A stretch of DNA of 32,883 nucleotides from Candidatus Poribacteria bacterium (GCA_012270795.1 JAAXHO010000289.1:1-32883), one strand, 5' to 3'; counted from the first letter of the stretch, positions 1 through 7,952 are shown. Notes: generated from the letters alone by a model not told the origin. A program made the numbers and translations.

Positions 1-150
1 GTAATTAACTGGCACAAGTCGTTATACGTTATAAGTCAAATAAAAATTACAGAAAAAACCACTTTTTTTACAAAAAATCTGCTTAAAATGTAAATTTCTT
101 AAGAAAATTCGTTTTTTTGCTAATATTCTGTTGTCTGAACCAAGATTTTT

Positions 151-318
151 GTCTGAACCAGGATTTTCAAATCAACGGTATGAATGCCTTTTGGCATTCC
201 CCGGGATTGGAGTTTGGTGCATTAGATTGCCATTCAAAAGTTGACATCAATCCTCACCACAAAACCTTGATGAGAAAAATCCTGGAAATTTATAAATCCT
301 GAAAATCCTGGTTCAGAT
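151..318. repeat. Palindromic repeat, family A (GTCTGAACC...GGTTCAGA ends)
   Basis: The left end GTCTGAACCAGGATTTTC and the right end GAAAATCCTGGTTCAGA are inverse complements. The same ends bound repeats at 5432-5581, 18591-18856 and 21426-21606. An extra partial left end (GTCTGAACCAAGATT) lies just before it at 133-150. The interior (GATTG-CATTCAAAAGTTGACAT) matches the copy at 21426. A micro-element interrupts the left arm at 168-203. A 61-codon open frame across this repeat has no ribosome site and is not a gene. Confidence 0.8.
168..203 (-). mobile_element. 36-bp hairpin-plus-tail micro-element, copy 1
   Basis: Read on the minus strand: GGGGAATGCC, loop AAAA, GGCATTC, then the tail ATACCGTTGATTTG. 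It interrupts a family A repeat. In the copy at 21426 the corresponding sequence runs from GGATTTTCAGGATTA into the GAGTTTGATACATTAG interior without this block. Three further copies are at 881-916, 14530-14566 and 21541-21577. Confidence 0.75.
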
Positions 319-352
319 TATTTCCATATTTCACCACAGTTTCATATAGCCT

Positions 353-508
353 TAACCCAAGTTGCTATCTATTATTTGTTGGAGGGGTTCTAACCCCGAT
401 TGATAACAGAAAACATAAAAACAACGAATTTTGATGCGTTTTGTCATAAATCGGGGTTAGAAACCACTCCAACAAGAATATTCTGAAAGTAGGTGGCAAC
501 TTAGGTTA
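353..508. repeat. Palindromic repeat, family D (TAACCCAAGTTGC...GCAACTTAGGTTA)
   Basis: The ends are near-perfect inverted repeats. A second, longer inverted pair is nested inside: TTGTTGGAGGGGTTCTAACC with its near complement ending at about 475. The related repeat at 9632-9780 has the same outer ends and a different interior. The inner GGGGTTTCTAACCCCG core also occurs in the repeats at 14015 and 23622. Confidence 0.7.
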
Positions 509-527
509 GCTTTAATGAAATTATTAG

Positions 528-556
528 TTGACAATTAATGTAAAATCATTTATTCT
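528..556 (+). promoter_or_regulatory. Possible sigma-A promoter with no gene directly downstream
   Basis: TTGACA at 528-533 and TATTCT at 551-556, with a 17-bp spacer. The -35 is a perfect match and the -10 matches 4 of 6. No open frame follows until 982. The first ~120 bases downstream can fold into a closed multibranch structure, so a small RNA is possible. An AT-rich chance match is also possible. Confidence 0.35.
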
Positions 557-565
557 AATTACTAT

Positions 566-684
566 GGTTTGGACAGTTTTTGAGTCGTGATGCTTTTCAT
601 TCTCATTTTAATCTCGTGCGAAAACACAATTCGCCTCTCTGGGGTTTAGAGTAGGGAAGGTTTTTAATCCCAAAAACACAAACC
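566..684 (+). ncRNA. Candidate structured RNA (unassigned)
   Basis: GGTTTG (566-571) and GTTTTTG (576-582) pair with CAAACC (679-684) and CAAAAAC (671-677), giving a two-part closing stem. Inside are possible hairpins GCGAA/TTCGC (618-634), CTCT/AGAG (637-651) and GGGA/TCCC (654-671, which overlaps the closing stem by one base). It starts a few bases after the possible promoter at 528-556. A weak GATCTG/CAGATC hairpin followed by ATTTTT lies at about 701-738 and could end a transcript. All folding was done by eye and no known RNA family was recognised. Confidence 0.2.
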
Positions 685-880
685 GAATCCCACATACAAA
701 GGATCTGAGCAACGGCAAATGCCCAGATCTGACATTTTTAGGTTAGTTGAAAGATTCCTCCAAAACCCTGAATCTGCTATACATTTTTCATCGAGTTATC
801 ATGGGTATGAATGTGCAATAAAACGCACATCAACCCTGAAATGTTAAACGTAATACCAACATAGATGCAGAATACCATAC

Positions 881-916
881 GGGGAATGCTATATAGCATT
901 CATAACGTTGATTTGG
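881..916 (+). mobile_element. 36-bp hairpin-plus-tail micro-element, copy 2
   Basis: GGGGAATGCTATATAGCATT followed by CATAACGTTGATTTGG. It sits in the loop of a host hairpin whose arms are GCAGAATAC (867-875) and GTATTCTGC (918-926). The uninterrupted form of that hairpin is seen at 6962-6986. This copy's stem reads GCT/AGC where the others read GCC/GGC, a paired change that keeps the stem. Confidence 0.8.
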
Positions 917-981
917 CGTATTCTGCCGAATTCAAAAATCTAATTTATCAAACTTACGTTAATTCACTATAAATACATAAC

Positions 982-2640
982 ATGAATGTCTTAGAAGATA
1001 TAATACAGCAATGCCACACACGGCATGCAGAAAGCGACTCACTCCGGCAACGTAAAACCGTCGTAACACTTGCGATGTATAAACTCTTGCCGTATCAAAT
1101 TAAGGTCCATTGTGCGCGAGCTAACCCCTTGACAGTCGAAGAGCTTAAAAAAGCAAATATTTCAATTATGCCGTTAGGACACGCTACCGAAAACGACCAC
1201 TTCCCACAAGATTTTGGTGGGAAGCGGTTCAAACGACAACAAGTATCAACAGATTGGAGTATGAGACAATGGAGGGATTCGTGGGGTATACAGATATATA
1301 CAGGCATGCCATCGGGACATAAGGGGGCACGATGGTACGACTTTGAATTCAAATATACCGCTATTTGTGACGCACCAGATGCTGTTGCTACATGCATAGA
1401 AACACTCTTGAATACAACAGCGACCCCATTGTTGACCTTGACAAAATCCGGAGGCATTCGCTTCTCCTGCAGAATCCAAAATTACCTACACCCCAACACC
1501 GATGAAGAAAAATTCCTTATCCATAAATGGATACCAATTGAAGACAACCTCAACCAACGTGAAATATATCTGGAAGTACGTGGGGACAAAGGATACAGTC
1601 CCTGGGATACGCGGTATGAAATTCTGTTAGGCAACCTATTAGACCCACCTGTTATTGCGAAAGAGGTCGTGTTTGCCCCAATAAATAAACTGCGTGACGC
1701 ACTCCATGAACCTGAAACACCGAAAACAAAAATTCTCAAAACTCTCGATGTGTGCCTACCCGATTTCAATTCTGCCAACCTTGATCTTGCAAAAGAAGCG
1801 TTCATAAAACGCGGATTTGCTTATGTTCAAGAATCAAACGGATTTTACTATTGGAGCAAAGATGATACCTCCGTCTTAATGTGGGAGGATCGAGACGTTG
1901 TATGGATACGCGCAGCGACCCCGAATACCGAGATACCAACAAAAGCTGTGCAGATAACTGAGATATGGAAAGACACAGACATTTCATCTAAAACACAAAT
2001 TAGCGAAAAAATTGCTGCTATTCGGAAGGGCGAGCTCAGTCCATTGGCAATAAAACGTCTACCACCGAAACTCCAAAAATCTCAAACAGCACCAAAACAA
2101 TATCAATCCCTGAAAAACCAACAGACGCAATTACAGCAACTTTTGAAGCGCGATACCCGAATTCTTGCACTCACATCTGCCGATGCAGGTTTATTAGTGA
2201 ACTCCGAAACAGAAACAGAACTCCTGAACAACAACGCAACCTGCCTAAACATTGCATCTTACAGTTTAGCAAAAGCAGCAGAAAAACGGTACAGAACAAA
2301 TTGCCAAACCACCATTGCACGCTGGAAATCAAGACTATACCGATGGGAGCAGGTCAAAGATATACCGGCAAACATACGCATGGAAAATCCTTTCCAGCAC
2401 GGCAATATGTGTGAAGATCCCGAACGGTGCCAGGCACTTGAAGCAAAGGGCGGCAATCCCCAGGAAAGTATCTGTCCAAACTGTCCCGTTTATACAGCAT
2501 GCAAAGAACGCGGCTTTTTATCACAACCTCTAACATTACAAAGCGCAAACGCAAAGATCTCCGCGATCGGAAAACTCTTTATAGAACCCCGGCAGGCACA
2601 CTTACTACAACACATATTGAACGCCAAACAGCCACAGTAA
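982..2640 (+). CDS. N-terminal fragment: PrimPol-like region and Fe-S-type cysteine cluster
   Basis: 552 residues. WYDFEFK (D120, E122) resembles motif I of archaeo-eukaryotic primases, and TKSGGIRFS from T154 resembles the conserved SGG motif. Around 390-410, where a helicase should have its P-loop, the sequence is ADAGLLVNS, with no lysine-Ser/Thr pair. Cysteines C477, C483, C498, C501 and C507 (C-x5-C-x14-C-x2-C-x5-C) lie between that site and the Walker B box, which is encoded just after the stop. This is the position of the Fe-S cluster in XPD/DinG-type helicases. No clear ribosome site precedes the ATG. The family assignment is my inference from motifs. Confidence 0.5.
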   Translation: MNVLEDIIQQCHTRHAESDSLRQRKTVVTLAMYKLLPYQIKVHCARANPLTVEELKKANISIMPLGHATENDHFPQDFGGKRFKRQQVSTDWSMRQWRDSWGIQIYTGMPSGHKGARWYDFEFKYTAICDAPDAVATCIETLLNTTATPLLTLTKSGGIRFSCRIQNYLHPNTDEEKFLIHKWIPIEDNLNQREIYLEVRGDKGYSPWDTRYEILLGNLLDPPVIAKEVVFAPINKLRDALHEPETPKTKILKTLDVCLPDFNSANLDLAKEAFIKRGFAYVQESNGFYYWSKDDTSVLMWEDRDVVWIRAATPNTEIPTKAVQITEIWKDTDISSKTQISEKIAAIRKGELSPLAIKRLPPKLQKSQTAPKQYQSLKNQQTQLQQLLKRDTRILALTSADAGLLVNSETETELLNNNATCLNIASYSLAKAAEKRYRTNCQTTIARWKSRLYRWEQVKDIPANIRMENPFQHGNMCEDPERCQALEAKGGNPQESICPNCPVYTACKERGFLSQPLTLQSANAKISAIGKLFIEPRQAHLLQHILNAKQPQ

Positions 2641-2697
2641 GATGTTTGTATCATTGATGAACGTAAAACATCAATTGAAGACCTCTTTCTCGAATGT

Positions 2698-3465
2698 GTG
2701 TTATTACGCGAAGCCATAGAAGGATGGAGCGTCAACTGGCGAGGAAAGGTTTTAGGAAACTTCGCAGTCGCACTTCTGAATGCAATTGAAACCTCTGACA
2801 AACCTTACAGCAACCCAATTAGTCAGGTTCGCACTGTTTTTGAAGCTTTCAAACAGCATGAAGATGAAATTATAAAGCAGATGTGTTACATTAATATACA
2901 TGGCAGAGTCGTAGAACGTAATACGCTGGACACAGAGACAAAAAAGGTATTAGCACATTTTGCAATTGATTTTAAAGAGGGGGCAAGTGCATACATCCCC
3001 TTGGATACCGAGGCAGAAGATAGACTGCACGCAAGGGGACTGCCTACTTTATCACCACATACCTTTACACCTAACGAAGAAATCTCTATCCCAATAGACA
3101 TCACACAAGCAATCGCATTAGGTATCCTTGATGTCCGAACCGTAGAGAAGATAGAAGCATTTCCCACCGTCTACCCAGATCCAGACTGGACATATTGGCA
3201 CCGTTTGAAGCTCTTCTTCAAGCATTACACACGGTACGCAGATGCCCCATGCAATGGGACAAAAGCCATCTTATATTTTGGTTACCACCGCAGCTGCATC
3301 CAAAAATCAAACGTCTTCTATTTACAACAACCTTCCACACCGAACAGCAACTTTACAGGATATTCCCAAATGAGAACACGGATGTCATTCGCGTTGAACC
3401 CGCAGCGTGGAAGCAGGACAACAAAGTTTTTCAAATACGCACAAGCAGCAAATCTAAAAGTGTAA
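2698..3465 (+). CDS. Middle fragment of the broken helicase (Walker B region)
   Basis: Coding resemblance begins at 2641, directly after the TAA, with CIIDERKT then EDLFLECVLL, so the first in-frame ATG/GTG/TTG at 2698 is probably not a real start. There is no ribosome site. Meaningful protein runs to about 3245 (FFKHYTRYADAP). The remaining codons to 3465 are out of frame and should be disregarded. This piece supplies the DE-box part of the helicase ATPase core. Confidence 0.4.
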   Translation: MLLREAIEGWSVNWRGKVLGNFAVALLNAIETSDKPYSNPISQVRTVFEAFKQHEDEIIKQMCYINIHGRVVERNTLDTETKKVLAHFAIDFKEGASAYIPLDTEAEDRLHARGLPTLSPHTFTPNEEISIPIDITQAIALGILDVRTVEKIEAFPTVYPDPDWTYWHRLKLFFKHYTRYADAPCNGTKAILYFGYHRSCIQKSNVFYLQQPSTPNSNFTGYSQMRTRMSFALNPQRGSRTTKFFKYAQAANLKV

Positions 3466-4370
3466 CGCAAAACTACAATAGCTACACAAACCAAATGGAG
3501 TTGACGAAAATGGGGGAACAATATATCATCGGAATCCGCGCTGAAATTGAAAAAGACCTGAATATAAACCACGCGATTGTTACAAATATACCTATTGTGC
3601 AAAAATTACAGGATCTCACAACAAAACCGAATGTCTGTTTTATAAAAAGTTTCAAAACTTTTCTATACAACAATATAAATCTTGAAACAACACAAGTGTT
3701 ATGGATAATCGGTACGCCGCGATGGAAAATAGATTTCACTTTACAACATGCGCGGATGTTGTTCGGAAATCACGAAAAACCACTCAATTACGATGAAGAA
3801 ATATGGGCAGACCACTATAAAGATGAACGCATACAAGAGATACATCATCAAAAGGTTGTGGGGTTACTCATACACATTGTCGGACGCGTAGGTTTGAACC
3901 GAAACAACGGCAAGACCGTAATGCTGCTCAACAACTACGAACTACCAGACATCACCGATAGACCCGAAACTCGCCTTTTTGACTGGGAAGACTATGAGAT
4001 CGCCGGCAGGTTAGACAAACTTGAGGAAACCATCTACACACGCGAACGTTTTGAAGCAGAACGTGATAAACTCAATGCCGATTCCAACAGAAAAGAGGTG
4101 GAACGGGTCTTAGGTTGTTCCTCACGGCAAGCGAACCGTGTCCTGAATAAATTACGTGGGGGCAACATTCCCCGCGTGCCATACCGTGAACAAATCCTCT
4201 TTCTACTGTCCTCCGGCCGTGAAAAAACAACAGCGTCCCTCGTCGCAGCGATTGATAGCAGCCCGCAAGCAATAGGGAATGAACTCAAGCGACTCTTAGA
4301 TGAAGGTAAAATCATCCGCTTACGCAGAGGTGTCTACACACTCCCTGAATTCCACCGACCAAATTCATAG
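3195..4370 (+). CDS. C-terminal fragment: helicase motor domain 2 and winged helix
   Basis: Real homology in this frame starts near 3249 (MQWDKSHLIFWLPP), not at the ATG at 3195. RLLFTTTF stands where SF2 helicases have motif III (SAT). VGRVGLNRNNGKTVMLL resembles motif VI (QxxGRxxR) followed by a strand. The last ~110 residues (CSSRQANRVLNKL, then a helix-turn-helix and RLRRGVYTLP) look like one or two winged helices. It ends 66 bp before the convergent PhyH gene. It would not be translated on its own unless re-initiation occurs. Confidence 0.45.
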   Translation: MAPFEALLQALHTVRRCPMQWDKSHLIFWLPPQLHPKIKRLLFTTTFHTEQQLYRIFPNENTDVIRVEPAAWKQDNKVFQIRTSSKSKSVTQNYNSYTNQMELTKMGEQYIIGIRAEIEKDLNINHAIVTNIPIVQKLQDLTTKPNVCFIKSFKTFLYNNINLETTQVLWIIGTPRWKIDFTLQHARMLFGNHEKPLNYDEEIWADHYKDERIQEIHHQKVVGLLIHIVGRVGLNRNNGKTVMLLNNYELPDITDRPETRLFDWEDYEIAGRLDKLEETIYTRERFEAERDKLNADSNRKEVERVLGCSSRQANRVLNKLRGGNIPRVPYREQILFLLSSGREKTTASLVAAIDSSPQAIGNELKRLLDEGKIIRLRRGVYTLPEFHRPNS

Positions 4371-4436
4371 GTCAAGTTCCGCAAACTCAACCCAACCTAC
4401 AAAACAGAAATCCATCTGCCAAATCATTGGTTCGCA

Positions 4437-5252
4437 TCAAATTGTAACGACTTGTGGTTCCTGTTCTATATTAAGATTGTGTGCTGCAGCCCATGCTGCA
4501 ACCGCACCACCCCCGCCACCAAGAAACTGTTTACCGATGTCGTCAACGTTTTTCAGCACCTCTGCGTCTGGTTGAAGTCTGTCATTATAATATAGGAGAT
4601 AGCCTTCCGGTTTCAGCCAAGTATAGTGATAGCCGTAAATGACAATCTTCGCGGTTTTATCTGTCAAGTTAAGGGCAGTGGTATGATAGATACGGTTTTC
4701 AAAGAAATAGGCATCACCTGCACACAGCAGCGGTTCATCGTAGGGTTCAATCGGATCAATTTTACCTTCCGGAATGCCTAAAGGTTCACCTGAAATATGG
4801 CTTTTTCGCATAAACAAAGTCGCCCCAGAATTCGGCACGTTACAATCGGTTAGGCAGTAAGCCACCTTCAACCCAACACGCGGGCAATTCTTGTGACCAA
4901 GGTCCAAATGCAAACCGACATCCCGATGCCATCCACGATTTTCTGGCAGTTCAGGCGGTTGCGGACGCTTATAAAGCAGGGCAGTGTTAGTAATATGTAG
5001 ATTTGTGCCAAGCAGCTGAATGACTAACGGTATCGCTTTTGTCTGTGATGTCAGTTCAGCAAACGCAGGTTCCTGCACCAATCCATCACGCTTGTGAACA
5101 TACTGCGCATCGGTATCCATTGAATCTACAATACGATCACCTGCTTCAGTTAAACGCGCGATCATCTCCTCATCAAGCACAGAACGCACAATAAAATATC
5201 CGTTTTCCTCAAATTCCTCACGTTGCGTATCTGTCAACTGGACAAATTCCAT
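4437..5252 (-). CDS. Phytanoyl-CoA dioxygenase (PhyH) family protein
   Basis: 271 residues, an Fe(II)/2-oxoglutarate-dependent dioxygenase of the PhyH family. Members hydroxylate varied small molecules or lipid acyl groups, and the substrate here cannot be told. The iron triad is visible: WHRDVG gives H109 and D111, and IYHTTALN gives H190. The position that often holds the 2-oxoglutarate-binding arginine about 10-12 residues after the distal histidine is K202 here. The N-terminus (FEENGYFIVRSVLDEEMI) is typical of the family. No signal peptide, so cytoplasmic. ATAGGAGC lies just upstream of the ATG. It is convergent with the broken helicase. The Gly run near 246-250 is unusual but short. Confidence 0.88.
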   Translation of the reverse strand: MEFVQLTDTQREEFEENGYFIVRSVLDEEMIARLTEAGDRIVDSMDTDAQYVHKRDGLVQEPAFAELTSQTKAIPLVIQLLGTNLHITNTALLYKRPQPPELPENRGWHRDVGLHLDLGHKNCPRVGLKVAYCLTDCNVPNSGATLFMRKSHISGEPLGIPEGKIDPIEPYDEPLLCAGDAYFFENRIYHTTALNLTDKTAKIVIYGYHYTWLKPEGYLLYYNDRLQPDAEVLKNVDDIGKQFLGGGGGAVAAWAAAHNLNIEQEPQVVTI

Positions 5253-5431
5253 GAGTTTTGCTCCTATACAATATTAATGGTAACGTATTAGAACATAGTA
5301 GCAAAAATTGATATTCATGTCTACTGATCTGCATAAATCCGGGGTTATTTAGTTTTAGGTATTTTAGGTGAATATGTTAACATACGCTAATAAATAGATT
5401 GTATGTTTATTGTCGATTTGATGTTCCCTTT

Positions 5432-5581
5432 GTCTGAACCAAGATTTTCAGGATTTACAGATTACCAGGATTACCTCATCAATAGTTTTTGATACAGATT
5501 TATGCCAACTTATGAATGGTGCGTCCTACCTCAAACTCATAATCCTGAAAATCTGTAAATCCTGAAAATCCTGGTTCAGAC
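5432..5581. repeat. Palindromic repeat, family A, uninterrupted copy
   Basis: GTCTGAACCAAGATTTTCAG at the left and CTGAAAATCCTGGTTCAGAC at the right form an inverted pair of about 40 bp that includes TACAGATTACCAGGATT-like inner arms. It lacks both insertions seen in sister copies, so it shows the ancestral form: compare 18591-18856, which carries an extra ~116 bp after ACTTAT. It lies between the PhyH gene and the UPF0261 promoter. Confidence 0.8.
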
Positions 5582-5630
5582 AGCATGGTTGCAAAAAACT
5601 CTACACCCATCTGTATAAATCCGAATTGAC

Positions 5631-5659
5631 TTGACATATTTTAATACGCTCCATATAAT
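5631..5659 (+). promoter_or_regulatory. Consensus sigma-A promoter for the UPF0261 gene
   Basis: TTGACA (5631-5636) and TATAAT (5654-5659) with a 17-bp spacer, a full match to the housekeeping consensus. Transcription would start near 5666, leaving a ~34-nt leader with ACGGAGG at 5684-5690 before the ATG at 5700. Confidence 0.8.
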
Positions 5660-5699
5660 TGCCAACACAACCTAACAGACATAACGGAGGAATCTACCG

Positions 5700-6905
5700 A
5701 TGGCGAAAACAGTTTGCATCGTTGGAACAATGGATACAAAGGGGTTAGAATTTGCCTTCATCAAAGAACAGATAGAAACAAGTGGTATTTCAACATGCGT
5801 TGTCAATACAGGCATCTTGGGGGAACCACAGTTGAAACCAGATATTTCTGCTGATGAAGTTGCACAAGCTGGTAACACATCGCTAAAAGCGTTACGTGAT
5901 GAAGGAGATCGCGGTAATAGTGTCGCTGTGATGGCACAAGGCGCAGCAACGCTCATTGCTGAAAAACATGCTGCAGATGAAATTGACGGTATAATTTCAC
6001 TCGGAGGCTCTGCAGGAACAACCATAGGTACAACAGCCATGCAGGCATTACCTATCGGCGTGCCGAAACTCATGGTCTCTACCCTCGCCTCTGGTGATAC
6101 AAGCCCCTATGTGCAGTCAAAAGATATCTGCATGATGTATTCTGTCGTTGACATTGCAGGCATCAACCGCTTATCACGACAGATACTCGCAAACGCTGCA
6201 GGGGCAATCGTTGGGATGGTTACTGCTGATACACCCGAAGCAACGACAGACAAACCCCTCATCGCTGCAACAATGTTCGGCGTAACAACCCCCTGTGTCA
6301 CAAAAGCACGTGAAATCCTTGAAGCCGCAGGTTACGAAGTACTCGTTTTTCATGCAACAGGCACAGGTGGACGCGCAATGGAAGACCTCGTCAAAGGCGG
6401 ATTCCTTGCAGGTGTGCTGGACGTAACAACAACAGAACTCGCGGATGAACTGGTCGGTGGCATTCTCAGTGCCGGTCCCGAACGATTAGAAGCCGCAGGA
6501 CAAGCAGGGTTACCACAAGTCATCGCCCCCGGTGCTTTAGATATGGTCAACTTCGGCCCGCCAGATACCGTACCAGAAAAATTCAAGCAACGCCACTTCT
6601 ATCAACACAATCCAACGGTCACACTCATGCGAACAACCCCTAAAGAAACTGCTGAATTAGGCAAAATCATGGCACACAAACTCAACGAAGCAAAAGGACC
6701 TACGACCGTCCTTATTCCCACACAAGGCGTTTCTGCCATTGATAAAACAGGACAACCCTTTGATTCACCCGAAGCGAGAGACGCATGGAGAGAAAGCCTA
6801 AACACACACATCGGCAACAATGTTACAGTCATTGAGATGGATACCCACATTAACGATGATGAATTCGCTACTAAACTTGCGGAAACACTGTTAGAGAATT
6901 TATAG
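5700..6905 (+). CDS. Tm-1-like ATP-binding protein (UPF0261 family)
   Basis: 401 residues, the usual full length for UPF0261. The N-terminal signature IVGTMDTKGLEFAF (G9-F20) is characteristic. GGSAGTTIGTTAMQALPIGVPKLMVST and the later GVSAIDKTGQPFDSPEA also match the family pattern. Relatives form the ATP-binding N-terminal part of the plant antiviral protein Tm-1. The bacterial role is unknown, and these genes often occur near catabolic enzymes. Strong leader: consensus promoter at 5631-5659 and ribosome site ACGGAGG nine bases before the ATG. The TAG stop is the first part of a palindromic repeat (TATAGTGAAATC) that fills the gap to the next gene. Cytoplasmic, no membrane segments. Confidence 0.92.
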   Translation: MAKTVCIVGTMDTKGLEFAFIKEQIETSGISTCVVNTGILGEPQLKPDISADEVAQAGNTSLKALRDEGDRGNSVAVMAQGAATLIAEKHAADEIDGIISLGGSAGTTIGTTAMQALPIGVPKLMVSTLASGDTSPYVQSKDICMMYSVVDIAGINRLSRQILANAAGAIVGMVTADTPEATTDKPLIAATMFGVTTPCVTKAREILEAAGYEVLVFHATGTGGRAMEDLVKGGFLAGVLDVTTTELADELVGGILSAGPERLEAAGQAGLPQVIAPGALDMVNFGPPDTVPEKFKQRHFYQHNPTVTLMRTTPKETAELGKIMAHKLNEAKGPTTVLIPTQGVSAIDKTGQPFDSPEARDAWRESLNTHIGNNVTVIEMDTHINDDEFATKLAETLLENL

Positions 6906-7040
6906 TGAAATCTAAAATCACTATTACATTGCGATTTCGGTAGGTGCGGTTTCCTAACCAATGCAGAATACCACACGCGTATTCTGCATTGGTTAGGAAA
7001 CCGCACCTACCGGGGAGTGTGCACATATTTTTAGATTTTA
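6901..7040. repeat. Palindromic repeat, family B, with a 33-bp perfect hairpin core
   Basis: The outer ends TATAGTGAAATCTAAAATCA and TTTTTAGATTTTAGTA are imperfect inverted repeats of the type also inserted at 18673-18789. The core at 6939-7011 is a perfect 33-bp stem (GGTAGGTGCGGTTTCC... with its exact complement) around a 7-base loop CACACGC. The innermost arms, GCAGAATAC/GTATTCTGC, equal those of the interrupted hairpin at 867-926. The element supplies the stop codon of the upstream gene. Confidence 0.75.
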
Positions 7041-7061
7041 GTAAAAAATAAGAGGAATCAC

Positions 7062-7952
7062 ATGGCAAAAACTTACAAAACACTTACAGAATCAGATGTC
7101 CAACATTTCATTGAAAAAGGACACGTTGTCCTGAAAGACTGCTTTTCACGCGAGTTAGCAGCGGAATGGCGCGCATTTGCTTTCAAACGCCTCGGATATG
7201 ACCCCGAAGACGCATCAACTTGGCAGGAATCGCGCATTCACATGCCCACCATGAACCGTAAACCCATTCGAGAAATCGCACCCAGAGCCTGGGACGCTAT
7301 CTGTGACATACTCGGTGGTGAAGATAGAATTGCCAATACACAACCATCATGGAGTGATGGATTTATCATTAACTTTGCCTTAGGTGCAGAAAAAGAGTGG
7401 ATACCGCCTGAAAAATACCTTTGGGGTTGGCACAAGGATGGCGATTTCTTCCGCCACTTCTTGGACAGTCCCGAACAAGGACTGCTCACTATCGTTGTCT
7501 GGTCTGATATTCAACCGAAAAGCGGCGGCACTTTTGTAGCTTGCGATTCAGTACAGCACGTGGCACAGCATCTGTTTGAAAACCCACAAGGACTCCGCCC
7601 CGGAGATGGTTTCGGTCAATTGGTCGAGAAGTGCAAGGACTTTGTAGAAATCACAGGGAATGCAGGGGATGTTGTCCTATTACATCCGTTTATCTTACAC
7701 TCTGCATCTAATAATCCATCGGGGCGCGCACGTTTTATTACAAACCCGCCCGTCGCACTCAAAGAACCGATGAATTTCAACCGTGACAATCCTGACGATT
7801 TCTCACCTGTGGAGTTGGCAGTCTTGCAGGGATTAGGGAAAGACCGCTTAGACTTCAAAACAGAAGCACCGCGCGAACGATTAGTACCAGAACGTATCAA
7901 ACGCCAAAAGAAAATGCTGGAAGAACAGAAAAAACGACTTGCAGCGGGATAG
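7062..7952 (+). CDS. Phytanoyl-CoA dioxygenase (PhyH) family protein
   Basis: 296 residues. The Fe(II)-binding motif is WGWHKDGDFF (H124, D126) and the distal ligand is FILHSASNN (H213), followed by SGRARFITNPP, whose arginines (R222/R224) fit the 2-oxoglutarate site. It differs from the other two PhyH proteins here in the spacing and context of these motifs, so they are not recent duplicates. The C-terminus is a lysine-rich helix (RIKRQKKMLEEQKKRLAAG). The ribosome site AAGAGGA lies 9 bases before the ATG. It follows the UPF0261 gene on the same strand, with a strong hairpin repeat between, so co-transcription is uncertain. Substrate unknown, cytoplasmic. Confidence 0.88.
   Translation: MAKTYKTLTESDVQHFIEKGHVVLKDCFSRELAAEWRAFAFKRLGYDPEDASTWQESRIHMPTMNRKPIREIAPRAWDAICDILGGEDRIANTQPSWSDGFIINFALGAEKEWIPPEKYLWGWHKDGDFFRHFLDSPEQGLLTIVVWSDIQPKSGGTFVACDSVQHVAQHLFENPQGLRPGDGFGQLVEKCKDFVEITGNAGDVVLLHPFILHSASNNPSGRARFITNPPVALKEPMNFNRDNPDDFSPVELAVLQGLGKDRLDFKTEAPRERLVPERIKRQKKMLEEQKKRLAAG

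Larger units (their letters stand above)
982..4370 (+). pseudogene. Broken PrimPol-like / Fe-S SF2 helicase gene (whole locus)
   Basis: Three consecutive open segments read as one protein of about 1,130 residues. Segment 1 (982-2640) ends at TAA. The same frame continues straight after it with DVCIIDERKT, a Walker B-like motif, until the CCCC run at 3245-3248. There the meaning passes to the next frame: DAP continues as MQWDKSHLIFW once one C is restored. The N-terminus has PrimPol-like motifs (DFE, then TKSGG). The middle has five cysteines spaced like an Fe-S helicase cluster, upstream of the IDE box. Later come an LFTTTF motif (compare SAT) and a VGRVGLN motif (compare motif VI), then a winged-helix-like tail. 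The expected Walker A site has no GK[ST]. I see it as a decayed replication or mobile-element helicase. The stop and frameshift could instead be sequence errors, but the lost Walker A argues for real decay. Confidence 0.65.

Noticed and set aside
117-302. 61-codon open frame at the left end
   Set aside because: It lies across a family A repeat and a micro-element, has no ribosome site and encodes repeat sequence.
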